In this document: positions 1 to 10,193 of the stretch, one piece after another
How the letters are laid out: each line of letters begins with the position of its first letter
Position numbering within the stretch: the first letter of the stretch is position 1
DNA from: Bacteroidota bacterium
Lineage (GTDB): Bacteria > Bacteroidota > Ignavibacteria > SZUA-365
NCBI GenBank assembly: GCA_014860565.1
Contig: JACZJN010000140.1
Location: 1 to 46,922 of the forward strand
Reading direction: 5' to 3'
Length of the DNA stretch: 46,922 nucleotides
Translations under genes and position numbers: made by a program
Notes under the pieces: generated by a model
What the model was told of the DNA's origin: nothing
Database searches by the model: none
What the model saw: the letters and a program-made list of their open reading frames with translations, nothing else

Positions 1-16
1 CTAGGAGAATTTTCGA

Positions 17-3000
17 ATGAAGAAAACCCTAACTTTTCTGTCCGTCTGTGCTCTCGTGCTGGTCTTCGGTTTCAGCGCGAATGCCCAGATCCGTACAGTG
101 ACGGGCGACTTCTTCAACATCGTGCGCACCATCGAGCAGACTGCTGATTCCGTGACCTTTATCGCGGATACGCTGACGTTTGCCGATAGCGGTGGCGGCG
201 TGGGCAACTTCAACAACAACGATTCCGTTGCTGTTATGTTTGTTCAGAACCGCTTCAGGGTGGTCAACAACATGATTTCCGCAACCATGTTTGACTACAT
301 CCGCGTGCGCATTGCGACGACAAGCCAGAACCCCTCGGGTCCGCCAATGTATTTGGCGCACGAGGCGTACAATGGTGTCATCACGAACACCGCACTGCCT
401 CCTCAGACTGAGGCTGCTGTTGCTGGTGTGCGCGATCTGGGCATCCGTCCTGTCTATCGCAATGTTGGAGATATTGCTTCGTCAAGTCCTTTTAACAGCG
501 ATCCGAGTGCGATCCGCCAGTTCCTGACCTTCCGGGTGCAGAACCCGACGGCCGGTGGCGACGTCATTCAGATGAAGAACATCTTCTTCAAACCGAACAT
601 TAATAACCTGACTGGTCTGGCCGTTCCCCCGGACACGACCAAAGACACGCTTCGCGCGTATCTGCTTGACGGAAGCAGCGGCAACCCCAATGCTTTCGGC
701 AATGTTATTCCGAGTGGACAGTTCTCTGGTGGTACTGACCTCGCGATCGTTCGACTGCTTCCGGGTACCTCCCGCATTCTCGTGTGGGTGAGTGACTCCG
801 CTCAGGCAGTTGATGCTGGTGAATATATTGGTTCCTTTGGTGATTACTCTCGCGGTCGTTACTTCCTCGGTGACGATGGTCTCCCCTACGATGCGTTGAA
901 CGTGGCACACACGTCCTTCCGTCCGGGCGCGACCCGTACCCTTGGCATGACCACTGTGCAGAACCCCGATTTCGGTATGATGGTCGACGGTATGCCGCCC
1001 GAGCGCAATCCGCTTCGTTATACCAATCTCTATCAGGCCCTCGCACCCGCCGCCTACACTGAGGCAGGCTGGTACGCTGGCGTGAACCCGAATCCCGTCA
1101 ACGGTCTCATTCCGCCGTATCGCGCGCTTGAGGCAAACGTTGCACACAATGACTACCAGCCCGGTCTGGTCTCTTCGGCGGTTGATACCCTGCGCTTCCT
1201 TGATGCGTACGGCAACCGCACGTGGGACCGCATGACCCAGCCGGTTCTGAAGGCAATTGCATACACGGTTAACGATGTCACGCCGGAAGACCGTACGGTC
1301 TATCTGAAGGGCGTGAGCAAAGCTGAGGATACTCTCCGTCAGTTCGGTCAGCTCGTGTATCGCCGTCTCGCATACACCCATGCCGATGTCGGTACCAATC
1401 CGGGTGGTGTTGAAGATTCCGTGCGTATTTATGCGTACGCGGATGTTCAGTACACCAATCCGGGCGGCATCTCCAGCACAATTGCAGCAGTGGGCGACAC
1501 CTCCGGTGGTTTCCCGCGCTTCTATGTGGCCGGCATGATGAACAATGCCTACCGTCAGGACGAAGCTCTTGTTGACGGTGGTGCTCGCAAGAATGGTCCG
1601 ATGTGGTATCCTGACGGCGATGCCGGCAACCCCATGGGTTACCGCATGCCGGTCGATCCCGCCGGTATCAACTCCCTCCCGCACACCGGTAGCAAGATTG
1701 TCGTGCGCCCGAACATTCCGCGCGCCATCGACATCAACCCGACCGACCAGTGGAAGGGCACCGCGGATAACAATTATCTGCGTCTCGACATCATCGAGAC
1801 CGACGGTTTCGGAAATACCGTGGACGACAACGAACGCTTCAAGTTCGAGCTGTCGCCTTACGGCCACCTGGCAAACGGCCTGAAGTACCGTCTCAACGGT
1901 ATTTTTGACTCGCTCGTCAATCCGATTTCACCGATCGTCGTCACCGGCGGTAACATTGACTCCGGTCGCGTCTTTGTTGGCACGTCCAACCTTGGCCGCA
2001 ACAACCGCGTGTTCCGTGCCGCTTCCGGTAGCAACAACGTCGGTCCGTATCGCATTCGCGTTCGTAGTTCGTATTCGTTCAACGACCGTGGTAGCGATGT
2101 CAACGATCCCAACAAACTTGATCTGAACCCTGGTGCCGGCTTTGGGCACTTCAACTTCATTCCGGACGGTTCGCCGAACAACAACTTCGGTATCTGGTTC
2201 GGACCGGGCACAGGCTACAACGCCAACCTCGGAAAGAATATGGGTCAGACCACGTCCATGGATTCCACGGATGTGATTTGGGACGGTGTGAACTGGACGT
2301 ACATTTCCGGTCGTCAGCCGCGCGTTGAGTGCGTTGTCGGTCGTGACGAAGCATTTGTTGTCGGTCGCGTCGGTAACTACCGCAATCCGATCTTCAACAA
2401 TCTGTATGTCCGTATTGCAGATATCTTCGGCAACCCGATGGATATCGCGCCGTACTTCTACCCGAACACCAACAAGGTGTTTGTGGAGCTTCCCGACAAC
2501 AAGCTGTATTACCCCGCCACCGCCGGCGCCAAGCGCTTCTACGCTTCGGTGTCCGCGAACATCGCGTATAGCGGTGCTGGTGGTATTGACAACCCCAATC
2601 CGGTTGTTGATCCGGGTACCGGTCAGCTTCTTGACGCATATCTCGTGAACGTCCCCGCCGGAACGGCCCTTCCTGGCATCCCGGGTGACATCCCGACCTA
2701 TGCTGATTACAACGCCGTGCGCTTCTTCTTGCTCGCACCGCAGAACGTGACCAAGCTGAGCCTCGCCGGTACGGACGTTGTCCGTCTGCGCGCGATTCTC
2801 ACGGTCACCACTGTTCCTGGCGTTGGTGATTTCTCCATCCAGTCGTCCCTGTGTGAAGTCAGCGTCATTCCTGACGTTGTCAGCACCGTTGAGGTATTCA
2901 AGTCCACCGGCAAGCCGGGTGGTACCACTGTTCCTCTTGGCGACTGGGGTCCGGGCACCGTGGCCGATCGTACGGCTGCTCTGTTCCCGACTGGCACTCC

Positions 3001-6000
3001 GCAGAACGCTGCTGAGTCCCAGGAATTCTATCGCGGTTACTTCTTCCGTTCGACGGGCGCGCAGAACGCTCCCTCGACGGCAAGTGACTTCCCGACCGTC
3101 TTCGAGCCGATGGGTTATTCCGATCAGGGTATCGGTGCATTCCAGGCCAGCGACATGGACCTCGATCATGACGCTACCTGCCCGATTCCGATGGATACCG
3201 TCGTCGTCTCCGAGCACAACAAGCAGGTCCGTATGGTCGCGCGTCTTCTTGACCGCTTCCAGAACCCTGTTGGTGGACGCCTGGTCAAGTTCTTTGTCGA
3301 GAGCGAGACTGTGCCTGTCACACCGCCCAAGACCCAGCTCCAGAGCACGACCCAGCGTGGTGGCTTCGGTGAGTTCGGTCAGGTCTTTATCACGGACGAC
3401 ACCCTGAAGCGCACCACCATTGGTGATACCGCTCAGGCTGGTTGGGTCTCCGCATACTTCGTTTCCGGTCGCGTTGGCTGGCAGATCGTTCGTATTGCCA
3501 TGACGCCTGATACCCTGGCGTTTGACATCAGCGATCAGGGCCGCAACCTCGGTGAAGGTACGCCGGTTGGTCCGACCAAGCGTGGATTCGCTCCGCGCGT
3601 GATCATCCCGATCTACCAGAAGGCCGACACCACGGTTCGCGTGGAGATCTTCCCGTACAGCGCTGCGGCGACCTCCCCGATTCCGCTTCCTGTCGATCTC
3701 GTCAAGCTGCAGGTTCTCGAGCACCATTCGGTTTATATCGATGCCGGCTCGTCGCTTGCGCAGATCAATTCCTACGCTCCGAAGTTCTTCGCATACTCGG
3801 CCAACCCGCTTGCGCAGGAAGACCGTGCGACGCACTACAACGGCGTAGCAAACACCAATATCCGTCCGTACATCGTTGACACGCTCAACATGACGAACAA
3901 TGACCCGACGGACGTCAAGTCGATCACCGCCGGCCGTATCGTGACGCTTCTTGCTCGCGAATACGATCGTTTCGGAAACCTGGTCGATAACTTCTCCGAG
4001 TCAGAAGATACCGCTCGCGTGCGCTTCCGCATGTGGGGTGACAACTGGGGTTCGGCGCCCGCGCCGTATTCCGGTGCCGGTACCATTGCCCCTGCGGGCA
4101 ACTGGACCCGCGACGAGTTTGGTCCGATGCGCAAGGCCCGTTACCGCCACACCAAGGTCGGTAACCTCGTATCCGGCGTGCACATCAACCAGACCGCCTT
4201 CTTCACCGCTCTCGAGTACCCGACGCCCAAGCTTGCGAGTGCAACGGTATTCTTCGAGGCCACTGCAACGGCAGTTCTGCCGGGTCAGGGTCCTGTGAAT
4301 ATCCATCGCGATACGGTGAAGGTTGTCTCGGTTCTGAAGAACCCGACCCGTTTTGACATCCTCCGTGCCGGTCAGGACTTTGCGGCACTCGGACCGGGCA
4401 CCGGCCCTGTCGGCCAGTTTGAGCTCGACGGTCCGCCCGAACTCCGCGCCATCAAGTTCCCGCCGGTTCAGAACATCGCATTGCCCCCGGGCTCGGATGT
4501 GAACCAGCACGGCCTCACAGACCAGGGTGTCGATAACATCCTTATCTCCCAGGTCTACAAGCGCAACATCAGCCCGATTCCTGTCGGCAAGTATGAAGTT
4601 GTGAACGAAGACAACGTGCCTCTCGACAAGGACGGCGATGCGCTGTTCCTGGCCGACGGCAGCGTCAATCCTGACTTCGAGCGCGATCCGAACTCCGGTC
4701 TCCCGACCTACGTTAAGATCGATGCGTACAATAACCTCAACCCGCAGACCTCCCCGAACGATCGCTACAACGATCTGAACAACGGTGGCAACAAGTACAC
4801 TGTGCCCGCCGGTGCTCGTCGTGACGGAACGATCTTCGACATCACCATCGCTGGTGGTGGAGACGGTATCGGTACCAGTGGTATCGGTCAGAACTGGGAT
4901 CCGCAGCTTGCAACCAAGGACGATCGTCGTCCGGTTCTCATGCGCGTCACCCCGATCTGGGAGAACGATCCCCCGACCGGTGGTAACCCGTACATCATCC
5001 CCGGCCAGACCCGTGAATACGGTCGTCTGTACGCTGATTCCATCTATACCTACATCGGAACGCAGTCGACCCTTAAGGCAGCCGCAACGCGCGCTGAATT
5101 CATGGGTACCCGCACCGATCTCGGTAATCCTGGCTTCTACAAGCTGACGGGCGAAGGCGATCGCATCACCCGCATCGGCGTTGGCAGCTGGCTCCCGAGT
5201 GACTTCGTGCGCGCTGGTCTGCCGCATCGCGGCAACCCGCTTCCCGCACTTGGTTCCTTCCGTACCCGTTCCGCCGCTGGTATCATGGGTGGTATGGATG
5301 CTACGGGCAACGTCTTCGGTGACTACAATCGCCGCGTCGCAGTCCTGGGGCAGGCATTTGGCCGCGAAGCAAGTGTGTTCGGTAACACGAACCTGAGTTT
5401 TGCTCCTGGTGCTTTCCTCCGCATCGTTGACTCCACCGCAGAGCAGGTCATCGACATGCGTGTCGTTGCTCCTGACCTGTTGGATATGGCTGGTAACGTC
5501 GTTGACGATACCCTCAGCTATGACCAGGCAAAGGCGACTATCGTGCGCCGCGTCAACCGTCTCGATGAGTTCAACCCGCTGTTCCACCTTGATGATACGT
5601 ACTTCGACATCAACGTGACGGACATCCAGGGTCCGAACATGACGGTCAATCGTATCGGCGAACTTCCGATTCAGCGTACCAACCGTGCGACCCATGGTCT
5701 GATGGTTGCTGCTGTTCGCCAGTTCTTCGGTCCGGCCCGCACAAACCGCCTGCGTCACACCTTCGTGGTTGTGCCGTATCGCATTGCCTTTACGTCCATC
5801 TTCCCCAGCAGCTACGACATCACTGCCAACACGTTTGACAAGTCCACGCTGCCGGTTGGTATCCTCCCGATTCAGGCCGACATCGATACGCTGCCTCGCG
5901 TCAGCCCGATGTTCTACCCGGATCCGTATGGTACCCCGATCAATCAGTTCGAAATCTTCTCCCGTATCTACGGCCAGATCCGTCATGGAGCTACCGTCGA

Positions 6001-9000
6001 TCAGATTCCGAACAACGCAGGTACGCCGTTCGCACGTCCTGACACCATCTTCCGCGACCAGTGGTACACCTACGCCGTCACTCCGTATGACCGCTATGGC
6101 AACCAGAACATGCGCGATACGATGTATGTCAACCTTGGAACGCGTCAGACCACGTGGGAATTCACCAACATCAGCAGCATGGGTGCCTCCGGCAACCTTG
6201 AAATCGCTGGTGGCGGCCGCTTCTTCCAGGCCAAACCGGTTGGCTTCCCGCAGAACAACCAGCTTCGTCAGGATTCTCTTATCCTGTACAACCTGTCGCT
6301 CGTAGGCGCGGGCAACCGCAACGACTTCGTCGGTATGAAGCCCGATGACAAGCGTCTGCTCGATCGCGTTGGTGAGCGCGCAGGTGATCCAGTCCGCGAC
6401 GGTCTCATGCCGGCAAATGCAATTGCCATCCGTCCGGTTGCAATCAAGATGCCGTATGCGCCTGCTGGCTTCACGCTCAGCACGCCGGCCCTGGGGAACA
6501 CCTCCCTGTTCCGTATGGACCACACCGGCAACTGTCTTGACACCGCTGGTGTCGCTTATGACGGTCTGACCAAGGACTTCCTGCGTCTGCAGTGGCAGCC
6601 CTCGCGTTATTCCGATCCTACGTACAACAACCCGAACGATACCATCCGTTACGAGTGGTATGGCATCATCGACAGCGTCGGTGGCACGAGCAAGAGCCTG
6701 ACCGTCAGCATTCTTGCTGATAACGATGGCAAGAACCCGTCCCTCACGCTGAGCGGTGACCAGGTCCGTCAGCTGCTGTTCCGTCCGAACATGCTTCCGC
6801 AGCCCAACCAGGATTCCCTGGTGATGCGCGTGAAGTGGTTCGTGCGTGCCTTCAGCAAGATCGCCGGACTCGAGACCTACTCTGATACGGCCGGTGTTTC
6901 CGTCCGCAACAACCCGCTGCCGACCGAGCCGCTGGTGATCTCCATCAACCGTCTCCCGGACAACCCGCCGACTGCTGTACAGCCGCCGGACGGTGGTACC
7001 GAATTCGTTGATGGCACCACGCCGCTTGACGTGCTGTGGAGTGCTGCTAGCGATATCAACAATCGCAAGGGCGCCCTCATCGGTGGTTTCCCGAACCTCG
7101 GACCGTTCATGGTCTATAACCCGACGACCCGTGTATGGGAAGTCGACCCCAATCGCACGATTGACACCCTCACTTACATGTGGGTCGGTCGCGTGGTCTC
7201 CACCTATCCGGTTGGCAAGGGTGCCCCGATTGGTTCCGTGCTCGTCGTTGACGCCGGTTCCTCCGTTGGTATTCAGATTCCGACCTCCGACCTCGATGCT
7301 CTCTTCGGCGGATTCTCCTCCGATCCTACGAGCACGAGTGCCGATTCCGTGAAGATCGAGTGGTTCGTCTACACCAAGGACTTCAACGTCAATGACGATC
7401 GTCCGCTGGAAACTGTTGAGTTCCCGTTTGTTCCGGGTCTCTACACCGATCCCGCGCTCGCTCTGAATGGCGACACAAGTCGTTGGAGCCCGACGAGCTG
7501 CCAGCCGCATTGGATTGTCAGCGGTCCGTTCCGTCTTGCGCTTACCAAGCTCAAGGGCGGCGGCGTTGAGATTTCCCCGATGGCTGGTGATCCCGATATC
7601 AACGCCCTCGTTGGCGAAGAGGTCTGCTTCACTCTGACCGCACGCGACGAAAACGGCAACATCATTCGTGACTGGGATTCCCCGAGCAAGAACAATCCGA
7701 ATACGACGCTCAAGCTCAATGGTTCGACCGCGAATACGGATACGAGCCAGGCCAGCTGGAACGGCGATCCGGACGGTTACACCTGGGCACTCATCACGCA
7801 GGATGGTACCGCACTCACTTCCATCGGTCCCGACGAATGGTCAATCCCCGCATCTGCCTTCAAGGACGGCGTCGCCATCGTGTGCCTCGTCCACACCAAG
7901 GCTGAGAAGGGCGTGACCATCGAAGTGACTCCGACCGTGGCGAACCTCAACCAGACGTCCGCGACGATGAACTTCGGTACCGATGAAATCACGAACTACC
8001 TCGTCGACATCACCGGCGCAACCGGTAACCCCGACGAAGTTTATCTCCTCCGTCGTTATGAATTGGTGGTGTCGCCGCGTGACCGTTATCTGAACGTCGT
8101 TGACGACGTGACGATCCGCACGCGCTTCACGGCCCGCTTCCCTGGTGAGTTCGATCAGAACGCGCCGGGTCTCTCCGACATCTTCTCCGGTGAGGTGTTT
8201 ATCAAGGGCACGACGAATTACTTCCTCGCGTCCCGTATCCGCCGCATCGATTCGAAGAACGAAGAGCGCCAGTGGGTCGAGGCATACTCCTCCAACGATA
8301 ACCTCATCAACGGACGTACCGATCCTTACCAGATCCTCGATCACGCGCCGAATCCGTTTGCTCTGCAGACGCCGGCCGACATGACCGAGATCAAGCTGAT
8401 GGTTTCGACCAACCAGGAGCAGTTTACCTGGGTCAAGGCCACTCCGCAGGATCCGTACACCAACATCCAGATCTCCCGCTTTGATCCGGCAACATTCTCC
8501 GATGAAGTCCGCTATATGATCCGCTTCGTCGACGAAGTGAGCTTGACTCGCGCCGTTGACTTTGCATCTGACGACAACGGAAAGAACGCAACGTTCACGA
8601 GCAATCATGGACAGCTTGCTGGAATCATTGACCAGATTTCTGGTCTGCCGACGACCAAGTCACAGGCCATTGTGTGGTACGTTGAGGCGACTGACGGTCT
8701 GTACACGACCCAGTCTTCGCCGCCTTACAACGATCCGCAGAATCGTCCGGGATACCGTCTGACGCTTACGAAGGATGGAATCCTTGGTATCGGCAACACT
8801 GCCCCGGCAGCGTTCGCCCTGAGCCAGAACTATCCGAATCCGTTCAACCCGTCGACCATGATCAGCTACTCGCTGCCGAAGTCCACCCAGGTTTCCGTGG
8901 TTGTCTATGACCTCCTCGGCAACAAGGTGAAGACCCTCGTCAACGAATCAGTCGATGCTGGTACGTACGAAGTTGTCTGGAACGCCACCAACGATCTCGG

Positions 9001-9085
9001 CGTGCAGGTGCCCTCGGGCAACTACATCCTGAAGATGGTTGCCGGCGACTTCACGCAGACTCGCAAGATGACCCTGCTGAAGTAA
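17..9085 (+). CDS. Giant secreted T9SS cargo protein (3022 aa), adhesin/S-layer-like
   Basis: The start is fixed by an AGGAG ribosome-binding site at 3-7 and a Sec signal peptide (MKKT, a hydrophobic run, cleavage after ANA|Q near residue 23). The last ~94 residues form a T9SS type A sorting domain: NYPNPFNPST motif, beta-rich VVVYDLLGNKV segment, and the end TRKMTLLK. The protein should therefore cross the outer membrane by the Por machinery and be displayed or released. The body is beta-rich and low in cysteine, with at least eight scattered D-x-[FYN]-x-N words (near residues 396, 596, 802, 1079, 1317, 2025, 2544, 2689). These resemble the DxxGN turn of bacterial Ig-like (Big_1/invasin) domains; that domain assignment is inference. 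In-frame TTA, CTA and TCA codons are absent over 4001-7510, suggesting strong codon bias and perhaps high expression. No catalytic motif was seen. Function is unknown beyond a probable structural or adhesive surface role. Confidence 0.9.
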   Translation: MKKTLTFLSVCALVLVFGFSANAQIRTVTGDFFNIVRTIEQTADSVTFIADTLTFADSGGGVGNFNNNDSVAVMFVQNRFRVVNNMISATMFDYIRVRIATTSQNPSGPPMYLAHEAYNGVITNTALPPQTEAAVAGVRDLGIRPVYRNVGDIASSSPFNSDPSAIRQFLTFRVQNPTAGGDVIQMKNIFFKPNINNLTGLAVPPDTTKDTLRAYLLDGSSGNPNAFGNVIPSGQFSGGTDLAIVRLLPGTSRILVWVSDSAQAVDAGEYIGSFGDYSRGRYFLGDDGLPYDALNVAHTSFRPGATRTLGMTTVQNPDFGMMVDGMPPERNPLRYTNLYQALAPAAYTEAGWYAGVNPNPVNGLIPPYRALEANVAHNDYQPGLVSSAVDTLRFLDAYGNRTWDRMTQPVLKAIAYTVNDVTPEDRTVYLKGVSKAEDTLRQFGQLVYRRLAYTHADVGTNPGGVEDSVRIYAYADVQYTNPGGISSTIAAVGDTSGGFPRFYVAGMMNNAYRQDEALVDGGARKNGPMWYPDGDAGNPMGYRMPVDPAGINSLPHTGSKIVVRPNIPRAIDINPTDQWKGTADNNYLRLDIIETDGFGNTVDDNERFKFELSPYGHLANGLKYRLNGIFDSLVNPISPIVVTGGNIDSGRVFVGTSNLGRNNRVFRAASGSNNVGPYRIRVRSSYSFNDRGSDVNDPNKLDLNPGAGFGHFNFIPDGSPNNNFGIWFGPGTGYNANLGKNMGQTTSMDSTDVIWDGVNWTYISGRQPRVECVVGRDEAFVVGRVGNYRNPIFNNLYVRIADIFGNPMDIAPYFYPNTNKVFVELPDNKLYYPATAGAKRFYASVSANIAYSGAGGIDNPNPVVDPGTGQLLDAYLVNVPAGTALPGIPGDIPTYADYNAVRFFLLAPQNVTKLSLAGTDVVRLRAILTVTTVPGVGDFSIQSSLCEVSVIPDVVSTVEVFKSTGKPGGTTVPLGDWGPGTVADRTAALFPTGTPQNAAESQEFYRGYFFRSTGAQNAPSTASDFPTVFEPMGYSDQGIGAFQASDMDLDHDATCPIPMDTVVVSEHNKQVRMVARLLDRFQNPVGGRLVKFFVESETVPVTPPKTQLQSTTQRGGFGEFGQVFITDDTLKRTTIGDTAQAGWVSAYFVSGRVGWQIVRIAMTPDTLAFDISDQGRNLGEGTPVGPTKRGFAPRVIIPIYQKADTTVRVEIFPYSAAATSPIPLPVDLVKLQVLEHHSVYIDAGSSLAQINSYAPKFFAYSANPLAQEDRATHYNGVANTNIRPYIVDTLNMTNNDPTDVKSITAGRIVTLLAREYDRFGNLVDNFSESEDTARVRFRMWGDNWGSAPAPYSGAGTIAPAGNWTRDEFGPMRKARYRHTKVGNLVSGVHINQTAFFTALEYPTPKLASATVFFEATATAVLPGQGPVNIHRDTVKVVSVLKNPTRFDILRAGQDFAALGPGTGPVGQFELDGPPELRAIKFPPVQNIALPPGSDVNQHGLTDQGVDNILISQVYKRNISPIPVGKYEVVNEDNVPLDKDGDALFLADGSVNPDFERDPNSGLPTYVKIDAYNNLNPQTSPNDRYNDLNNGGNKYTVPAGARRDGTIFDITIAGGGDGIGTSGIGQNWDPQLATKDDRRPVLMRVTPIWENDPPTGGNPYIIPGQTREYGRLYADSIYTYIGTQSTLKAAATRAEFMGTRTDLGNPGFYKLTGEGDRITRIGVGSWLPSDFVRAGLPHRGNPLPALGSFRTRSAAGIMGGMDATGNVFGDYNRRVAVLGQAFGREASVFGNTNLSFAPGAFLRIVDSTAEQVIDMRVVAPDLLDMAGNVVDDTLSYDQAKATIVRRVNRLDEFNPLFHLDDTYFDINVTDIQGPNMTVNRIGELPIQRTNRATHGLMVAAVRQFFGPARTNRLRHTFVVVPYRIAFTSIFPSSYDITANTFDKSTLPVGILPIQADIDTLPRVSPMFYPDPYGTPINQFEIFSRIYGQIRHGATVDQIPNNAGTPFARPDTIFRDQWYTYAVTPYDRYGNQNMRDTMYVNLGTRQTTWEFTNISSMGASGNLEIAGGGRFFQAKPVGFPQNNQLRQDSLILYNLSLVGAGNRNDFVGMKPDDKRLLDRVGERAGDPVRDGLMPANAIAIRPVAIKMPYAPAGFTLSTPALGNTSLFRMDHTGNCLDTAGVAYDGLTKDFLRLQWQPSRYSDPTYNNPNDTIRYEWYGIIDSVGGTSKSLTVSILADNDGKNPSLTLSGDQVRQLLFRPNMLPQPNQDSLVMRVKWFVRAFSKIAGLETYSDTAGVSVRNNPLPTEPLVISINRLPDNPPTAVQPPDGGTEFVDGTTPLDVLWSAASDINNRKGALIGGFPNLGPFMVYNPTTRVWEVDPNRTIDTLTYMWVGRVVSTYPVGKGAPIGSVLVVDAGSSVGIQIPTSDLDALFGGFSSDPTSTSADSVKIEWFVYTKDFNVNDDRPLETVEFPFVPGLYTDPALALNGDTSRWSPTSCQPHWIVSGPFRLALTKLKGGGVEISPMAGDPDINALVGEEVCFTLTARDENGNIIRDWDSPSKNNPNTTLKLNGSTANTDTSQASWNGDPDGYTWALITQDGTALTSIGPDEWSIPASAFKDGVAIVCLVHTKAEKGVTIEVTPTVANLNQTSATMNFGTDEITNYLVDITGATGNPDEVYLLRRYELVVSPRDRYLNVVDDVTIRTRFTARFPGEFDQNAPGLSDIFSGEVFIKGTTNYFLASRIRRIDSKNEERQWVEAYSSNDNLINGRTDPYQILDHAPNPFALQTPADMTEIKLMVSTNQEQFTWVKATPQDPYTNIQISRFDPATFSDEVRYMIRFVDEVSLTRAVDFASDDNGKNATFTSNHGQLAGIIDQISGLPTTKSQAIVWYVEATDGLYTTQSSPPYNDPQNRPGYRLTLTKDGILGIGNTAPAAFALSQNYPNPFNPSTMISYSLPKSTQVSVVVYDLLGNKVKTLVNESVDAGTYEVVWNATNDLGVQVPSGNYILKMVAGDFTQTRKMTLLK

Positions 9086-9118
9086 TCGGATAGGGTTGGA
9101 TTTATTCCACCCGACCGT

Positions 9119-9153
9119 GCGTCCCACCCGAAAGGGTGGGACGCTTTTTTTTT
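9119..9153 (+). terminator. Rho-independent terminator of the giant T9SS gene
   Basis: A perfect 11-bp stem (GCGTCCCACCC / GGGTGGGACGC) is closed by a GAAA tetraloop and followed by nine T residues. It starts 34 nt after the stop codon at 9085 and isolates the giant gene from the lysine operon. Confidence 0.95.
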
Positions 9154-9166
9154 GTCCGGACTCTCG

Positions 9167-9174
9167 TATATTTC
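9167..9174 (+). promoter_or_regulatory. Candidate -7 promoter box of the DapE-like operon
   Basis: TATATTTC matches the Bacteroidota -7 consensus TAnnTTTG at 7 of 8 positions. It lies between the terminator T-run (ending 9153) and the start codon at 9180. Transcription from it would begin at or next to the ATG. No convincing -33 TTTG with ~19-nt spacing was found, so this is tentative. Confidence 0.35.
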
Positions 9175-9179
9175 CGGAC

Positions 9180-10193
9180 ATGATGATCGCTGAATCAAAT
9201 AGCGCACTTCTGCACATCGCCACCGATTTAATCAATATTCCCTCCGTTACGGGCTCCGAACGCGCTGTGCTCGAATACCTGGAAGAGATGCTCGTCGGGA
9301 TGCAACTTGTCACGCATCGCGAGACCGTGGAGCAGGACAGATGGAATCTCTATGCCGGGTGGACAGACACCACGGATGTGGTGTTCTGTACGCACGTCGA
9401 TACCGTGCCGCCGTTTATTCCTGCCGATGTACACGGTGATATACTTTCCGGCCGCGGTTCCTGCGATACGAAAGGCATCATTGCTTCGATGATCATGGCA
9501 GGCTATCAGCTGCTTGCCGACGGATTTTCGCCCGCATATCTTTTTGTCGTCGGAGAAGAAACAGACAGCATCGGCGCAAAAACAGCGGCGGCCTCTGGTC
9601 GGAAGGCCAACTTTTTTATTGTCGGTGAACCTACGGACAACATACTGGCGACGGGTCACAAGGGTGTCGTCAGCTACACGCTGAAGGCAGCAGGACGCGC
9701 GGCGCACAGCGCGTACCCCGAGAATGGAAGCTCGGCCATCCATCTGCTTCTTGACGTACTCGAGAAACTGCGCCGTGCAGATTGGGGAAGCAGTCCCGTG
9801 CTTGGCGAAGCGACGATGAATGTCGGCCTGATAAGCGGTGGTGTGGCCATGAATACTCTTGCCCCCGACGCCGCCGCGACGGTGATCCATCGTATTGTCG
9901 ACGACTCCACGCAGCGCCGTCAACAAGTGCTCGACATCGTCGCTGGTTATCTTGACGTTGAATTCCATTCAACCTCCGAACCCCAACTCCTGACCACTGT
10001 TCCGGGATTTCCTCAAAAAGCTGTTTCCTTCGGGACGGATATACCGTATCTGAGTGCGATGGGGAGATGCTTGCTGTATGGCCCCGGATCGATTCACGAT
10101 GCACATACTCCAAATGAAAAAAATTCCGTGACTGCCATGAACACGGCGGTCGAATCGTATATTCAGCTTTTTCACGCGTTGAGGCGTTCATGA
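9180..10193 (+). CDS. M20 family metallohydrolase, DapE/ArgE type
   Basis: Predicted cytoplasmic dizinc amidohydrolase of about 337 aa, a usual size for DapE/ArgE enzymes. Metal and catalytic motifs are in order: H72-x-D74 in CTHVDTVP, D96 in GRGSCDTKG, the GEE pair at 126-127, E150 in VGEPTD, and a C-terminal GSIHDAHTP histidine. The reading frame is open back to 9096, but that part runs through the terminator of the preceding gene, so the start is placed at the first of two ATGs (9180/9183). It overlaps dapB by 4 nt (ATGA), with dapA and an LD-carboxypeptidase downstream. By context it probably acts as N-succinyl-diaminopimelate desuccinylase or a related N-acyl-amino-acid deacylase. The ArgE-like alternative (acetylornithine) cannot be excluded from sequence. 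Confidence 0.88.
   Translation: MMIAESNSALLHIATDLINIPSVTGSERAVLEYLEEMLVGMQLVTHRETVEQDRWNLYAGWTDTTDVVFCTHVDTVPPFIPADVHGDILSGRGSCDTKGIIASMIMAGYQLLADGFSPAYLFVVGEETDSIGAKTAAASGRKANFFIVGEPTDNILATGHKGVVSYTLKAAGRAAHSAYPENGSSAIHLLLDVLEKLRRADWGSSPVLGEATMNVGLISGGVAMNTLAPDAAATVIHRIVDDSTQRRQQVLDIVAGYLDVEFHSTSEPQLLTTVPGFPQKAVSFGTDIPYLSAMGRCLLYGPGSIHDAHTPNEKNSVTAMNTAVESYIQLFHALRRS

Noticed and set aside
4001..7510. 1169-aa open frame on the minus strand inside the giant gene (others at 1928-3835, 482-1867 and 7841-8608)
   Set aside because: Codons are aligned with the forward gene, and the frame arises because TTA, CTA and TCA are avoided in it. The translated sequence has no signal, domain or start context.
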